Below are positions 10,846 to 22,169 of a stretch of 64,000 bases of DNA, in pieces. The stretch is from Aselliscus stoliczkanus. Taxonomy: Eukaryota; Chordata; Mammalia; Chiroptera; Hipposideridae. Both the position numbers and the translations under genes were made by a program. Every line of letters starts with the position of its first letter. Position 1 is the first letter of the stretch. The notes under the pieces were generated by a model, which searched no databases, was not told the DNA's origin, and saw only the letters and a program-made list of their open reading frames with translations. The stretch spans positions 54,164,771 to 54,228,770 of the forward strand of contig CM066737.1 in NCBI GenBank assembly GCA_033961575.1, written 5' to 3'.

Positions 10846-11941
10846 AGTCCAGTCATTTACCGTTGTGCATTTTGCTTGTTTCCAAGTCTTGGCTATTGTA
10901 AATAGTGCTGCAATAAACATAGGGGTGCATATATTTTTTCAAATTAGCGTCTTGGATTCCTCTGGGTAGATACCCAAGAGTGGAACTGCTGAGTCATATG
11001 GCAGTTACATTTCCAGTTTTTTGAGATACCTCCATACTGATTTCCATAATGGTTGCACCAATTTGCAGTCTCACCAACAGTGCACCAGTGTTCCCTTTAC
11101 TCCACACCCTCACCAGCACTTGTTTGTTGATTTATTGATGATAGCCATTCTGACTGGTGTAAGGTGGTATCTCATTGTGGTTTTTATTTGCATTTCTCTG
11201 ATGATTAGTGAGTTTGAACATTTCTTCATATGCCTGATGGCCATCTGTATGTCCTCTTTAGAGAAATGCTTCCTCATATCCTCTGCCCATTTTTTAATTG
11301 GGTTGTTTGGTTTTTTGGTGTTGAGTTGCCTGAGTGTTTTATAAATTTTGGATATCAACCCCTTATCAGATATATCGTTGGCAAATATATTCTCCCATTC
11401 AGTAGGCTGCCTTTTTGTTTTATTGATTATTTCCTTTGCTGTGAAAAAATTTTTAAGTTTGATATAATCCCATATGTTCATTTTTACTTTTAATTCCCTT
11501 GCCCGAGGGGATATATCAGTAAAAATAATACTCAGGGTAATGTCTGCAAACTTACTCCTTATGTTTTCTTCTAGGAGTTTTATGGTTTCAGGTCTTATAT
11601 TTAAGTCTTTAATCCATTTTGAGTTTGTTCTCGTATACGATGTAAGTAGGTGGTCCATTTTCATTTTTTTGCACGTGTCAGTCCAATTTTCCCAGCACCA
11701 TTTATTAAATAGACTATCTTTACTCCAATGTAAATTCTTGCTTCCACTGTCATAGATTAAATAACTGTATATGGATGGGTTTATTCCTGGGCTCTCTATT
11801 CTATTCCATTTGTCTATGTGTCTGTTTTTAATGCCAGTACCATACTGTTTTGATTACTGTAGTCTTGTAGTACGTTTTGATGTCAGGTATTGTGATTCTT
11901 CCCATTTTGTATTTATTTCTCAGGATTACTGTGTGCTCTGG
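10846..11941 (-). pseudogene. L1 ORF2 C-terminal region
   Basis: The minus strand carries the ORF2p C-terminal third. A 184-codon open frame at 11110-11664 includes [21 protein letters not shown] and TDISPRARE, the same block as in the longer copy at 31711-33096. It has no upstream ORF2 domains. Confidence 0.92.
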
Positions 11942-12190
11942 AACCGTGCTCACTACCAAAAAAAAAATCTTTATAGGTTGTTGCAGGTTGTCCGCTACTG
12001 CAAAGAAAAACCCTCTGTGGTCTGCTGAGATGTGGGCCACACACTGGGGGCTCAGGGTGCTGCGGGCAACACAACTCTAGGTGGGTGGGGCAGGTCCCCA
12101 AAGCACCACTTGATGTGGTCAGTGTCCCCCAGCAAGTCAGAGCAGCATGCACGCTGCACCAGCAATCAGTCCACACAAACTCGCCAGGAA
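11942..12190. other. Non-L1 GC-rich block inside an L1
   Basis: About 250 bases between the ORF2 remnant and the 5'UTR have no counterpart at the equivalent point of the other young L1 copies (42780-42810 or 30120-30200). On the minus strand a pyrimidine-rich 'tttttctttgcag' lies at about 11996-12008, resembling a splice acceptor. Origin unknown. Confidence 0.5.
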
Positions 12191-13138
12191 AGCCTCGATC
12201 GGATCACGCACGTTCACAGCTCCCTGCCAAACACTCTCAGGAAAACTCCAAGTCTCAGCTTGTCCCAATCAACTGCCCGCAGATCAGGCTAAGCAGCCCA
12301 ACAGCCAACCCCCAGCCTTGAAACTCTACATAAACAGTGTGGAGAGCGGGGACTGAAGGTGGTTCGCACACTCCTGAGTGTCAGTGAGCAGACTGATGCA
12401 GCTGGATAGCACCCGCCCTGCGTTTCCCTGGCAATGCAGCATAAGCAGGGCGGAGGGTGGGAATCCAAGGCTGTATGCACACGCATGCACTCCTGCGCCA
12501 AGTTCATCAGAGCAATGGGATCCCGGATCTGACCCTCTGTGGGAGGGCTCAACCCTGAAAAAAGGCGCCCTCCTGTACTCCGCTGGTGTGCAAGCTCCAC
12601 ACCAGTGGAACAATGGTCCCCAAACCTCCAGCTTCTACACCAAAGTTGCTCAGTTCAGTCCTTCTCCACAGGCTCCTGGGCCCGGCTCACACAGCTACTC
12701 CCTTCATCAGGAACCCAGTGAGTGCTCACCGCCGAGCGAACCCGTGCGCCAGCCCCACTGGTTCTCCAGCCACCCTCAGCCTCACAGATCAAAGAGAGTC
12801 CTCACTAATTTCTACTGCCAGCTATCGTAGAACTCCTTTTCCTGGCAAAGCTATTCTGGGCTAGTGAGATCGGTGTGGGGCCGGCGGGTCTCTCCCCCAA
12901 CCGGAGAAGCCTCCCCACAGCTGGGGCGTCCCTCACAGGGCTTGCCCTCTCTCGTCTGCACGCCTCCTACCAGACTTGACGTGGTCTCCTCTTTAGGTCC
13001 TTCATTTAGAGTTTCTGTTCATCTAGTGTTCAGGGGACTTCGGAGGTTAAATGTTGTATAAATGATTTGTAATTTTGATGTGATCCTGGGAGGCAGTTTG
13101 GAAAGCGTCCATCTATTCCACCATCTTACTGGAACCTT
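12191..13138 (-). promoter_or_regulatory. L1 5'UTR (promoter region)
   Basis: GC-rich sequence homologous to 42790-43871 (same strand) and to 29322-30204 (opposite strand). It starts with the L1 5' terminus ggttccagtaagatgg. L1 5'UTRs carry an internal RNA polymerase II promoter; whether this copy is active cannot be seen. Confidence 0.85.
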
Positions 13139-13151
13139 TCTATGCTATTGT
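13139..13151. repeat. Target-site duplication, right copy
   Basis: Exact copy of 10010-10022. Confidence 0.88.
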
Positions 13152-13279
13152 TTACCAGTCGATAGATCTGATAGAATTACAATCAGAAGAGGTAGGAGAT
13201 CTGTATCAATTTCAGGCCTCTTGAAAGTGTATCATCATAGTGCATTTACACATCACTGATTATAGGGGTTGAGGTATTT

Positions 13280-13708
13280 ATTGAGATATGAGCATGATTG
13301 ACCTTTCTCATTTTGGGGGAGACAAACTGGCAGCTCTTCCCAAGAGGACTGTGAAGAGGCTCTGTCACCAGCCGGTGTTTTTCCTTTCTTGAATCTGTGA
13401 ACTATGGACTGGGGACCCTGGCGTGGGGCTTGAACACCTTGCTCCACTAGCGGGGACACCTCTGCAGCCCAGATATTCCTCCTGATTTTATGGTCATACA
13501 TTAGTGTGGGGCAAGCCTATTTTGTGTCTCTGCCTCTCCTACCAGACTTAAGGTGGCTTCTTCTGTATGACCTTAGTTGTAGGACTTCGGTTCAATTAGA
13601 CTTCTAGAGATTTTCAATGATTGTTGTTATGTACACTAATTGCAATTTTGATGTGGTCATACGAGGAGGAAAGCCCAGTGTTTATCTAATCTACCATCTT
13701 GACCAGAA
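13280..13708 (-). mobile_element. Older L1 5' terminus fragment
   Basis: The minus strand begins near 13708 (ctggtcaagatggtagatta) and continues through a 5'UTR related to 62580-63000 and 15900-16285 but different from the younger L1 type. Only the first 430 bases or so are present. It abuts the ORF1 end of the next L1. Confidence 0.75.
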
Positions 13709-13709
13709 A

Positions 13710-16285
13710 TTTCTCCTTAAAGTACATCACTTTAACATTTTTTATAGTACTGGTTTAGTGGTGATGAACTGCTTTTGCTTTTTCTTGTCTGGAAACCTTT
13801 TTATCACCCGTCTATTTTAAATGTTGGTCTTGCTGGGTAGAGTAGGCTTGGTTGTTCGTCCTTGCTTTTCATCTCTTTGAATATTTTCTGCCAATTCCTT
13901 CTTGCTTACAAAGTTTCTGTTGAGAAATCTCCTGTCAATGTTATGGGAGCTCCTTTGTAAGTAACTAGTTTTCTTTCTCTTGTTGGTTTAGGATTCTTCC
14001 TTTTATTTAACTTTGCATTTTAATTATGATGTGTTTTGGTGTGGACTTGTTTGGGTTTATCTTGTTTGTAACCCTCTGTGCTTCCTGGACTTGTGTGTCT
14101 ATTTCCTTCACCAGGTTAGGAAAGTTTTCAGTTATTATTTCTTCAAATATGTTCTCAATCCCTTGTTCTCTCTCTTCTCCTTCTGATACCCCTATCATGT
14201 GAATGTTTTATGCTTGATGAGCCAGAGTTCTGTTAAACTATCCTCATTTTTCTGGAGTCTTTTTTTATTTTTCTGTTTCAACTGAGTATTTTCAGCTACC
14301 TTGCCTTAAACATCACTGATTCAATCCTGTTTCATCTATTCTGCTGGTGATTCCTTCTAGTGCCTTCTTCATTTTACTTATTGTATTCTTTATTTTTGAC
14401 AGCTTTTTATAGTTTCTATGTTCTCCCTCATGCTTATTATCTCTTTGTTGTAGTTCTCACTGAGTTCATCTATTCTTCCCATAAGTTCATGGAGCATCCT
14501 TATAACCATTGTTTGTTTTGAACTCTGTATCTGGTAGTTTGCTTGCCTTTATTTCATTTAGATTTTTTTCCCCTGGAGTTTTGTCCTGTTATTTTATTTG
14601 GGACATATTTCGTTGTTACCTTATTTTGGCTGCCTGTCTGTGTTTGTTTCTATGTATTAGGTAGAGCTGCTATATTGCCTGGTCTTGGCCTTGTGGCCTT
14701 ATGTAGTAGAAGCCCTGTGGGGCCTAACAGCCCAATTTTCCTGGTCATATGCTCCAGATGCTCCAAGAATGTCCCTTGTGTGGGTTGTGTGTGCTTCCTT
14801 TTGCACTTGAGACTTGATTGCTGTTGGCATGTCAGTAGGTAGGATTGACCCTTGGGCTGACTGATTGTGGGGTTTGGCCATGTTCACAGCTTATGAGCTG
14901 CTGTTCAGGTGCCTTAACCCTTGGAACAGAAATTTCCCCAGCGGGCTCTGGTGCATGCTGAGACTGCCCTTTAGGTGTGCTGATTGTGGGGCTAATTGAG
15001 TGGTACTCTGCTGTGGTCTGAAGCCAATCTTCAGTTATGTAGGTTCTGGGGCCTAATAAGAGGAGCTCCAGTGTAGGCCCAGGTCAGCCACTGTCTGTGA
15101 CCAGTGAGGGACTACCTGGTAGGTGCTACAGCAATATGCAGTTGGTCACTCCCTTTGCTGGACTTGTAGGTGTGTGGGAGAGGCCATGCTGTGAACTGAG
15201 TATGGCTGTCACCAATACCAGGCCTGGGTAGCTCCACAAAAATCTCAGGGCTCCCTGAGGGCTGCTGTTACCTGCCAGCTTCCATAAGACTCAGCTGATG
15301 ATAGACCTCATGCAGCATGTGAGTTGGTTGAGGCGGGGTCATAGGGAGTCACCAGAGTGGGGTAAGTGGTGTTCACCAGGGCAATGTGGATTCTGGTTTG
15401 TTGCCAGTGCTGAGCCTGGAGATACTCAGCAAAAATCTCAGAGCACACTGAGGTCAGCTGCTGCTTGCCTGGGGCCTGGTAATCCCTGAGAGTTGTCCAA
15501 GAAAGAGTGCAATGTGGGCAGGGTGGGCTCCTGGCTGAGAATGTGACTTCATCATTAGGGGGTGGGTGGGATAGGGTCCTAGGGAGTCACCAGGGTAGAA
15601 TGAGAAAATCTCACCAAGACAATGCAGATTCAGATTTGGCCATGAGGGGGAGGGCTCAACACAGGAAAGATGGTGCCTACCTGCCAGCTGCACAGGAAGA
15701 GGACTCTACACAAGAAAAATAGCAATTGTCCCTCCAGTTTTCACCCTGATGCCACACCCCTGAAGCCAACCACACAACTCAGCACCTCCCTATATGTCTC
15801 TGACTCCTCTCAAGTTGCCATATCTTGGCCAGAGCTCAGGGAGAACTCTTGCAAGTGAGTGAGTCTATGCTCAGGCCCTTTAAGAGCATGTCTGGGATTC
15901 CTGCAGTCTTCCTTCCCATCCAGAGAGTCAGAATCCCCAACGTTTTACACAGTTCCATATTGCGGGCACTCTTCTATCTGGCATCGGTCTGTTTTGGGGA
16001 GCCTGGTGTGGGGCTGCAGCCCCCTCCCTCTGGGGGGACTTTAATTGCTGTGATATCCCTCCCAATTCTCAACTACCACGTGCATGTGTGCAGCCAGTCA
16101 TTTCACATCTCTAGCCCTCCTACCAGTCTCAACATGGCTTCTTCTTATATTCTTAATATTAGGATTTCTGTTTGGCTAGACTTCAGATGGTTTTCCAGGT
16201 TCGTTGTTCTATAATTTAGTTGTAATATTTTTGTGGTCACAGGAGGGGGCAAGCACAGCATTTCTCTACTCTGACATCTGGGACC
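13710..16285 (-). mobile_element. Older L1: ORF1 and 5'UTR
   Basis: The minus strand carries an ORF1 remnant (about 14590 to 13745; the block ITENFPNLVKEIDTQVQEAQRV is readable near 14045-14130), preceded by a long 5'UTR to about 16285. ORF1 has many stops. ORF2 is absent, the element being broken right after ORF1 at about 13709. Confidence 0.85.
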
Positions 16286-16289
16286 CTCC

Positions 16290-17435
16290 CTAGCAGGAGT
16301 TTTTCAAGCATAGAGCAATATAGTTTTTCAATTATACAGGCATAGCTGAGCATCACTTTGGAAGCCAATTCTCTAAACGATTATTTATGTCATTTACTAC
16401 CAGTAATTTGTCTCTTAATATGGTTTTAATTTTATCTGTTGCATAAAACACAATCCTGTAGCAAAGACTGTATTAAGTCAGTTTAGGTGCCTAGTAGTAG
16501 ATACTGTTGATGATTTAGTTAGTAATTCATTCTATCAATTATGTTTTGAAAGAGATGCACAGTCTCTTCAGTACTTATTGCTGATTTCCTTGTATGAAAT
16601 GTGCTATAAGGTTAAGCAAATGGTAGGTAGTGAATATCCGAATCTTTCAGTCAACATTTCTTAGAATGCATACAGATGCGGTAGCCAGGATTCTAACAAT
16701 TCCGTTTGTCTTTTACCACTTTCCTCCTGTTTAGATCTGATATTTGAGAATGCTGTAGGGAGACAGGGAACCAAGGAGAGAGAAAATCAAGTTATGTTTC
16801 CTTTTGCTTCCTTTTGCTATCAGTGTCGCCCGAACAAAGCCCATTCACCCAACTATTTCATGAGGTTTCAGTATAAGCAGTTAGGAACAGTTTGCATAAT
16901 TCTTATTCTAGGTATATTAAACATCACACCACTTAGAAAGTCCAGCAGCATCAGCAGGTTAGTGACCTCTTTCCCCCTTATATCTGAGTCCCAGCACTGA
17001 GGAAGCTCCCTATGAGATCCTGATACTCAGCACCAACTAAACAGCTCCCTCTCCCCAGAGATAAATTTTCAGGTTTGTGGGTCATTTCTCAGAGCCCCAC
17101 TAAAAGCCAGCATTAGCTGTCTAGCCACTTTTCCTCAAAAGGCTGGGTCCCAGCAATTAGGGACCCATCTTTCTCCTTTTTGGATTTTCAGAAACCTCAT
17201 ATTTTCCCTGGATTTTCCCTCCTCTCAGAGTGAGAATTCCTTCCTGTTCTTCCTATGTCAGTCTTCTTTTTTGATCTATTTAGATATCACCAGCTTTTTA
17301 AACCAATTTCCTCTATTAAATTCACATTTTTACAAACATGCTGTTTCTAAAGAAACCCAACCTCAGCCTCCCTAATATACATGAATTTCTGACTGCAACC
17401 TGCGTTTGCTTTTCATGACTACTTCTTGGATCTGC
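16290..17435. other. No recognised feature
   Basis: Mixed-composition sequence with no readable repeat family and no convincing frame. Confidence 0.4.
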
Positions 17436-17790
17436 TGGTTGAATATTTCCCATAATTTGGGGGTAAGATTCTCCATCATTTTCTCTTCAAATATTTCTTT
17501 TTCCTGAATTCATCTCCTTATCCTTCTAGGAACCCAGTAACATATCTTTTTAAAATAACATTTTGTCTCATAAGTTTTTTTTATAGTATTTTTTTACACT
17601 TTTTCTCTTATTTTAACTGTACTTTTTATCTTATCTAACATACATTTCATTATTTCTTCCTTCATTGTGTCTAATCTGTTATACAGTTAATTCTTCAGTT
17701 CAGTAATTTGCTAGGGAAGCTGGGTTTTTTCCCTTTGACTTGTTAAAATATTTCTGTTGTATTTTTCAGATAGATTTTAATGATAAACAT
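17436..17790 (-). mobile_element. Ancient L1 (L1M-like) ORF1 remnant
   Basis: The antisense pattern 'ttctcttcaaatatttcttt' and further 'cagttcagtaatttgctag'-type phrases are typical of the coiled-coil part of old L1 ORF1. It is strongly decayed. Confidence 0.55.
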
Positions 17791-18960
17791 AAATTTGGAT
17801 CCATATTAAATATCTTTACAGGTACTTTCCAAATCTTTCCCTTGATTTTCAATTTCTCTTCTTATTAGAGCTGCGCTTGTACTTTTTTGCTTTTGATTAG
17901 GCCCAATATTTTGTTTAGGTGCATAACTCCACACACTTCTTGTGAAATAATCTAATGTACTGGAATACTAAAGTTGAAAATCACTCTCAATGAGCTATGA
18001 TTTTTGTTTCATCCTGTTTTCACATGAAATCCACTTCACTGGTTTTGGAAATAGCATTCCAAATGCTATTTTCTAAGGGTTTTCATGGCTTTTTGTTCCA
18101 AGAGAAACTATGTATAATGGTTTTTCAAGAATAAGGAGTTCTACTGAATTATACAATATTGGTTGTATTGTTATATAACTTGATTTGTTTAACCTAATAC
18201 TTTCTTTGTATGTTAATACTTATAAGATCTGCCTTATTCTTTAAGTGACTGCATACTTTCCCAATTTCTTCTTATTCAATAAGTAACTTTCCCAACCCTA
18301 CCTCATAACACCTTGCTCTTTTCACCATTTTTTAATAGCAAAAGAAAATGCAATGAATAACACTTTGAACATGGGCACTATTTACTCATTAGTGTAACAG
18401 AGGGCTGCAGAACTGTTGAAATCTGCAAGTAGTAATCTCTCTTGGAAATTGGCAATTTTGGAATTCTCATCTTCATGAATGCAGAACGTTAACATTGGCT
18501 TTGTAATCCCAACTTAATAAATAATTCATTTACAGGAGTATGGATTTTGAAATTCTTACCTTTCACTTGCTCACAGGACATAAAGGACAAATAATATTTT
18601 TAAATACTAGCTTGCAAAATTAGAAACAGAACTATGAACTTTTCTGATGAAATAGATAATGAAAGAGGCAAAATTCAAGGTGGAAACAAAAAAATAAACA
18701 AACAAATGGAGGGGTATGATGTTAGTCAAAATGGCTATAAAGGGAATTCCAAAAGCCCATAACTCCAAAAAGGCTGCAAATCAATTGGATATAAAAGTCA
18801 AAATTAACTTTACGGGAGCTGTAGAAACTCATCAAAAGCTTCCAGCAATGAGTTAAATGTTTAATAAAGAAGAATAGTAGACTCTCAGTAAAAGGGCTTT
18901 GTGGCATATCAACTTACCATGGCCCCATTGCAAGTTACCTGAGGAAGCCCAGAATTTGAA
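17791..18960. other. AT-rich interval without recognised feature
   Basis: No gene or clear repeat. 18720-18960 may be a further decayed L1 part, as the L1-like segment continues beyond the SINE. Confidence 0.35.
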
Positions 18961-18969
18961 TATAACAAA

Positions 18970-19110
18970 TTTTTTTTAAAGCTGAACCATCCTGCCACCT
19001 GTTGGCAGCTCAACGGCAACTCAGCTCGGGCTGGCATCAAACTGCCATTGCTCAGAACTCAGCTCACACTCTTGAGCGAGCTCTTAACCAACTCTGCCAC
19101 TCGGCCAGCC
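18970..19110 (-). mobile_element. Medium-form tRNA-derived SINE
   Basis: The antisense copy ends in 'ctcggccagcc' and contains 'ctcttgagcgagctcttaac' and the body motif 'ccatcctgccacctgttgg'. Duplications ataacaaa at 18962-18969 and 19111-19118. Confidence 0.9.
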
Positions 19111-20410
19111 ATAACAAAGTTTTTAAGTCATGTATCTTAAATATGGTCACAGAGCTCAAGTAAACCATGTGTAAAGAACTAAAGGAAATATGAGAATAAT
19201 GTCTCAGCAAATAGTAAATATCAAAAAACAGATAGAAATTACAGAAAGAATCCAAATGGAAAATGTAGAGTTGAAACATAATAACTGAAATGAAAAATGC
19301 ACCAAAGCAGATAAACAGCAGATTTGATTTATCGGGAAGAAGAAAGAATGAGCAAATTAGGCAATAAGTCTACTGAGTTATCCACTATAAGAAGAAAGAA
19401 AAAAAGAATGAAGAAAAATCAACAGATTCTAAGAGACCTTTGGGATGCCATCACACATATCACCATGCTCAATGAAAGACTCATAAGGAGAGGAGAGAAT
19501 GAAAGCAGCAGGAAAAAATTACGTGGCTGAAAACTTCACAAATGTGTGGAAAGAGATGGAATCTATACATCCAAGAATCTCAATGAACTCACTTAAGATA
19601 AATGCAAACAGGTCAACACAAACATAAATTGTAATCAATCTATTGAAATTCAAAGACAAAGATAGAATACTGAAAGCAATAAGGGAGAAATGACTTTTCC
19701 AGTGCAAGGAATCCTCAATAAGATATAACAGTAATTTCTCATCAGCAATCATGGAGGCCAGAAGGCAGGAAGATTACAATTTAAAAGCCTAAGGGGAAAA
19801 AACTGTAATCAATAATTCTATATCTGTCCAAAATGTTCAGAAATGAAGCAGGAAGTAAGACATTCTCAGATAAATAAAAATTGAGAGAGATTTTTCCCAA
19901 TAGACTTTTCTTTTAAGAATTTGTAATGATGGAGCTGGCAAGTTGCACGTTGGTTAATGAGCAGAAGGGCACTGGATCCGAACCTACATATGAGGACCAG
20001 TGATGCTACTCCCTCGACAGCTAAAGTGGTGAACAACAGCTCAAGATGGAGCTGGGCTGCCGATGGTGTAGGCTGAAGTGAGGCTGCAATGGGCTGCTCT
20101 AAAGCTACCATCAGTGGTGTGAGAGGCCAGCAGCCAGCGTGAGCTACCAAGAGCCACTGTGAGCTGCCGTCCAGTGGCCGGCGACCGATCTGCCTCACCT
20201 GGGAAGAGCGCTATGATAATACCAACATGGGCCAGTGAAGCAATATCCTCCACAACTAGACTGAAGAACAAAAGGACAGCAACTTGTCTGTTCCCCTTCC
20301 CTGATTCCCTTATGCCATTCCCCTCCCCCAATTTTCCTATAAAATCTTAAAAAGAATTTGTAATTATGATATTTGTGACAATTACAACATAAAGGGCGTA
20401 GAGCTACTTG
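19111..20410 (+). mobile_element. Ancient L1 (L1M-like) ORF1 region
   Basis: The + strand holds phrases typical of old L1 ORF1 C-terminal/RNA-binding coding sequence, such as 'atggaggccagaaggcagga' and 'aataattctatatctgtcca' near 19751-19835. Frames are broken. A long SINE (19928-20351) is inserted. Confidence 0.65.
19928..20351 (+). mobile_element. Long-form tRNA-derived SINE
   Basis: Degenerate tRNA-like head, body with 'ctaaagtggtgaacaacagc' and 'gggaagagcgctatgataat', tail 'cttgtctgttccccttccc' and AAAATCTTAAA. Duplications aagaatttgtaat at 19915-19927 and 20352-20364. Confidence 0.92.
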
Positions 20411-20429
20411 TGATCCGTAGGAAAGCCTA

Positions 20430-20430
<1 letters not shown>

Positions 20431-20477
<47 letters not shown>
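20431..20477. repeat. (TA)n microsatellite
   Basis: Uninterrupted TA run. Confidence 0.97.
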
Positions 20478-20479
<2 letters not shown>

Positions 20480-20529
20480 TTATATCCAAAAAAGTGTATA
20501 CACATTTTTAAGAATGGAAAAAAAACTAT

Positions 20530-22037
20530 TAAAATTATGTGATGGTCCTGATGACAGTTGTAGGAGGTGTTTGGGCCTGTCTTTAGTGGGCTTCCTCCTT
20601 GTGAGCTCAAACCTGGGAAAGCCTGTGAGGGCATGGTGCTAGCAAGGGCAGCACCATTAATTGAGCCCTTCTCTCATCTTTTCCTTGCCGCTCCCTACTC
20701 TACACTCCCTTTTCACTTCATCCCGATTGTTAAAGACCTTAAAGGCTGTACCTAAAGGACTGGGAATGGAGTCTGGGGACCCAGCTGTAATTTCTGAAGC
20801 TTCCTTCTAATATCTGTACCAATTGCCCAATAACGTGTGGTGAGGGGCCGGCCGAGAGGCTCAGTTGGTTGGGAGGGCGAGCTCTGAGAGGAAGGGTTGC
20901 GAGTTCAGTGCCCGCATTGGCCGGTGGGTGGTGCCCAAGCTGAGCTGCCAGCAGGTGGTGGGATTGCTCAGCTGGTGGGAGCACTAGCTCCCTACTGAAG
21001 GTGGGTCAGATGGCGGCTGGATTTGGAGCTGGGCTGGCTGTGCCCTCCACGGCAAAGTTTGGGGGACAGCTTGGCTGTACCTCCTCCCCAATTTTCCAAC
21101 TTTGTTCCCTTTCTCCACTAAAATAGATTTCTTTAAAAATGCATGCTGAGGATAGTGATGCCTTCGTGGCTAGATAAATCTAGATTCGTATATTTTTGCA
21201 GGGCAACAGCTAAGCAGGATTGAAAGAGGGCTGGATTTTCATCAGTCCTTGAGTAATTTCTGTCTCTCATGGTTAACTGGTTTAATAATGCCTTTTTTTA
21301 TGCCCTCATTAAGACAGGTGACCATATGGTCTCGTCTAATCCTGCCGTGTTGGCCAGCTTGATAATTCCAATTAGAATTATGATTGGGACTAACCTTGGC
21401 CCAACCCTGTGTTGTCCTAGATTCCAAGTAGCTAGCTCATCTGTGCATCTTTGGAGAAGATCCCAGATAGTATTTTCTTCTAAGGTGCAGCAGGTGGATA
21501 ACATGATGTGAATGTCCTGCTAAGGAAGATCAAAGGCTATGGTTAGGCCCTGGAATTCCTTACTGAACTTACAAGGGTCTTCAGAACAGGTTCGTAATAT
21601 TGTCTCTGAGCTACAACTGTCATAAGGTAAAGAACACAGACCCTAATTGTACCAGCCTCTCCGTTTGTGACCTCCTGAATGGGGACCATGGAGCCTGCCT
21701 TAAGATTAGCTGTACTATGTGTGATGACTGCAGGACAGGGACCTGGGGCAGAATAGGGAGGAGGAGCTAGAGAAGAGATGGAAGGGTAAAGGGGTTTGAA
21801 AAGGTGAGTTAGGAGGGGTAGGAGGTGGGTTTTGAGGTCTAGGAGAAACCTGGGACAAAGGGGACTGTCTGTAACATCCAGAGGGAGAGAATGAGGAAAT
21901 TTCACAAGACACATGCAGCATTGAAAACCATTTTGTTCTTTAAAAAGAGGAGAGGTGAAATTTGGTCCAATATTTGATAAGACTGCCAAGAGGGGATTTT
22001 GTAAACAATTTGAAGAATTATCCCAGTAATTCATCAA
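20530..22037 (-). pseudogene. Class I (gamma-like) ERV gag remnant
   Basis: The minus strand shows gag domains in order. A matrix/p12-like part has a PPPY late-domain motif near 21745-21760. A capsid-like part (21620 to about 21140) has NWNYQAG and RRDHMVTCL runs, and its end 'YTNLD' lies near 21185. A decayed nucleocapsid zinc-knuckle-like end sits near 20555, with key Cys replaced. The longest open frame is 164 codons (21543-22037). Frameshifts and stops break it and a SINE (20846-21130) splits the capsid. No LTR, pro or pol is adjacent, and ancient L1 lies on both sides. Confidence 0.78.
20846..21130 (+). mobile_element. tRNA-derived SINE, variant body
   Basis: Head 'gggccggccgagaggctcag', then 'gagctgccagcaggtggtgg' and a tail with 'ttccctttctccactaaaat'. 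It differs from the common long form in its body. Duplications are not clear, so it is probably older. Confidence 0.8.
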
Positions 22038-22054
22038 TAAAAAAAATCTAAGGC

Positions 22055-22154
22055 CAGGGCCGGCCGAGTGGTGCGGTGGTTAAGTGCTGGCTTGGGAAGC
22101 CAGCAGCCCAGGTTTGGGTCCCACATATGAGGGTCAGTGACACTGTCCTCAAAA
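22055..22154 (+). mobile_element. Short head-only SINE
   Basis: 'gggccggccgagtggtgcgg', hairpin 'gctggcttgggaagccagc', poly-A tail. Duplications aaaaaatctaaggc at 22041-22054 and 22155-22168. Confidence 0.94.
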
Positions 22155-22169
22155 AAAAAATCTAAGGCA

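Larger units (their letters stand above)
10023..13138 (-). mobile_element. Internally deleted L1 with both termini
   Basis: On the minus strand the element starts at 13138 with a canonical L1 5' terminus (ggttccagtaagatggtgg). It runs through a 5'UTR to about 12190, crosses a GC-rich block of about 250 bp that is not L1-like (about 11942-12190), then resumes in the last third of ORF2 (about 11940 to 10560) and the 3'UTR with an A-rich tail. ORF1, the endonuclease and the reverse transcriptase core are missing. Exact 13-bp duplications show it arrived as one insertion of about 3.1 kb. A short SINE later inserted into it at 10728-10834. Confidence 0.85.

Noticed and set aside
21240..21540. Domesticated gag gene (Arc/PEG10-like)
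   Set aside because: Several frameshifts and a SINE within the capsid region rule out a conserved product.
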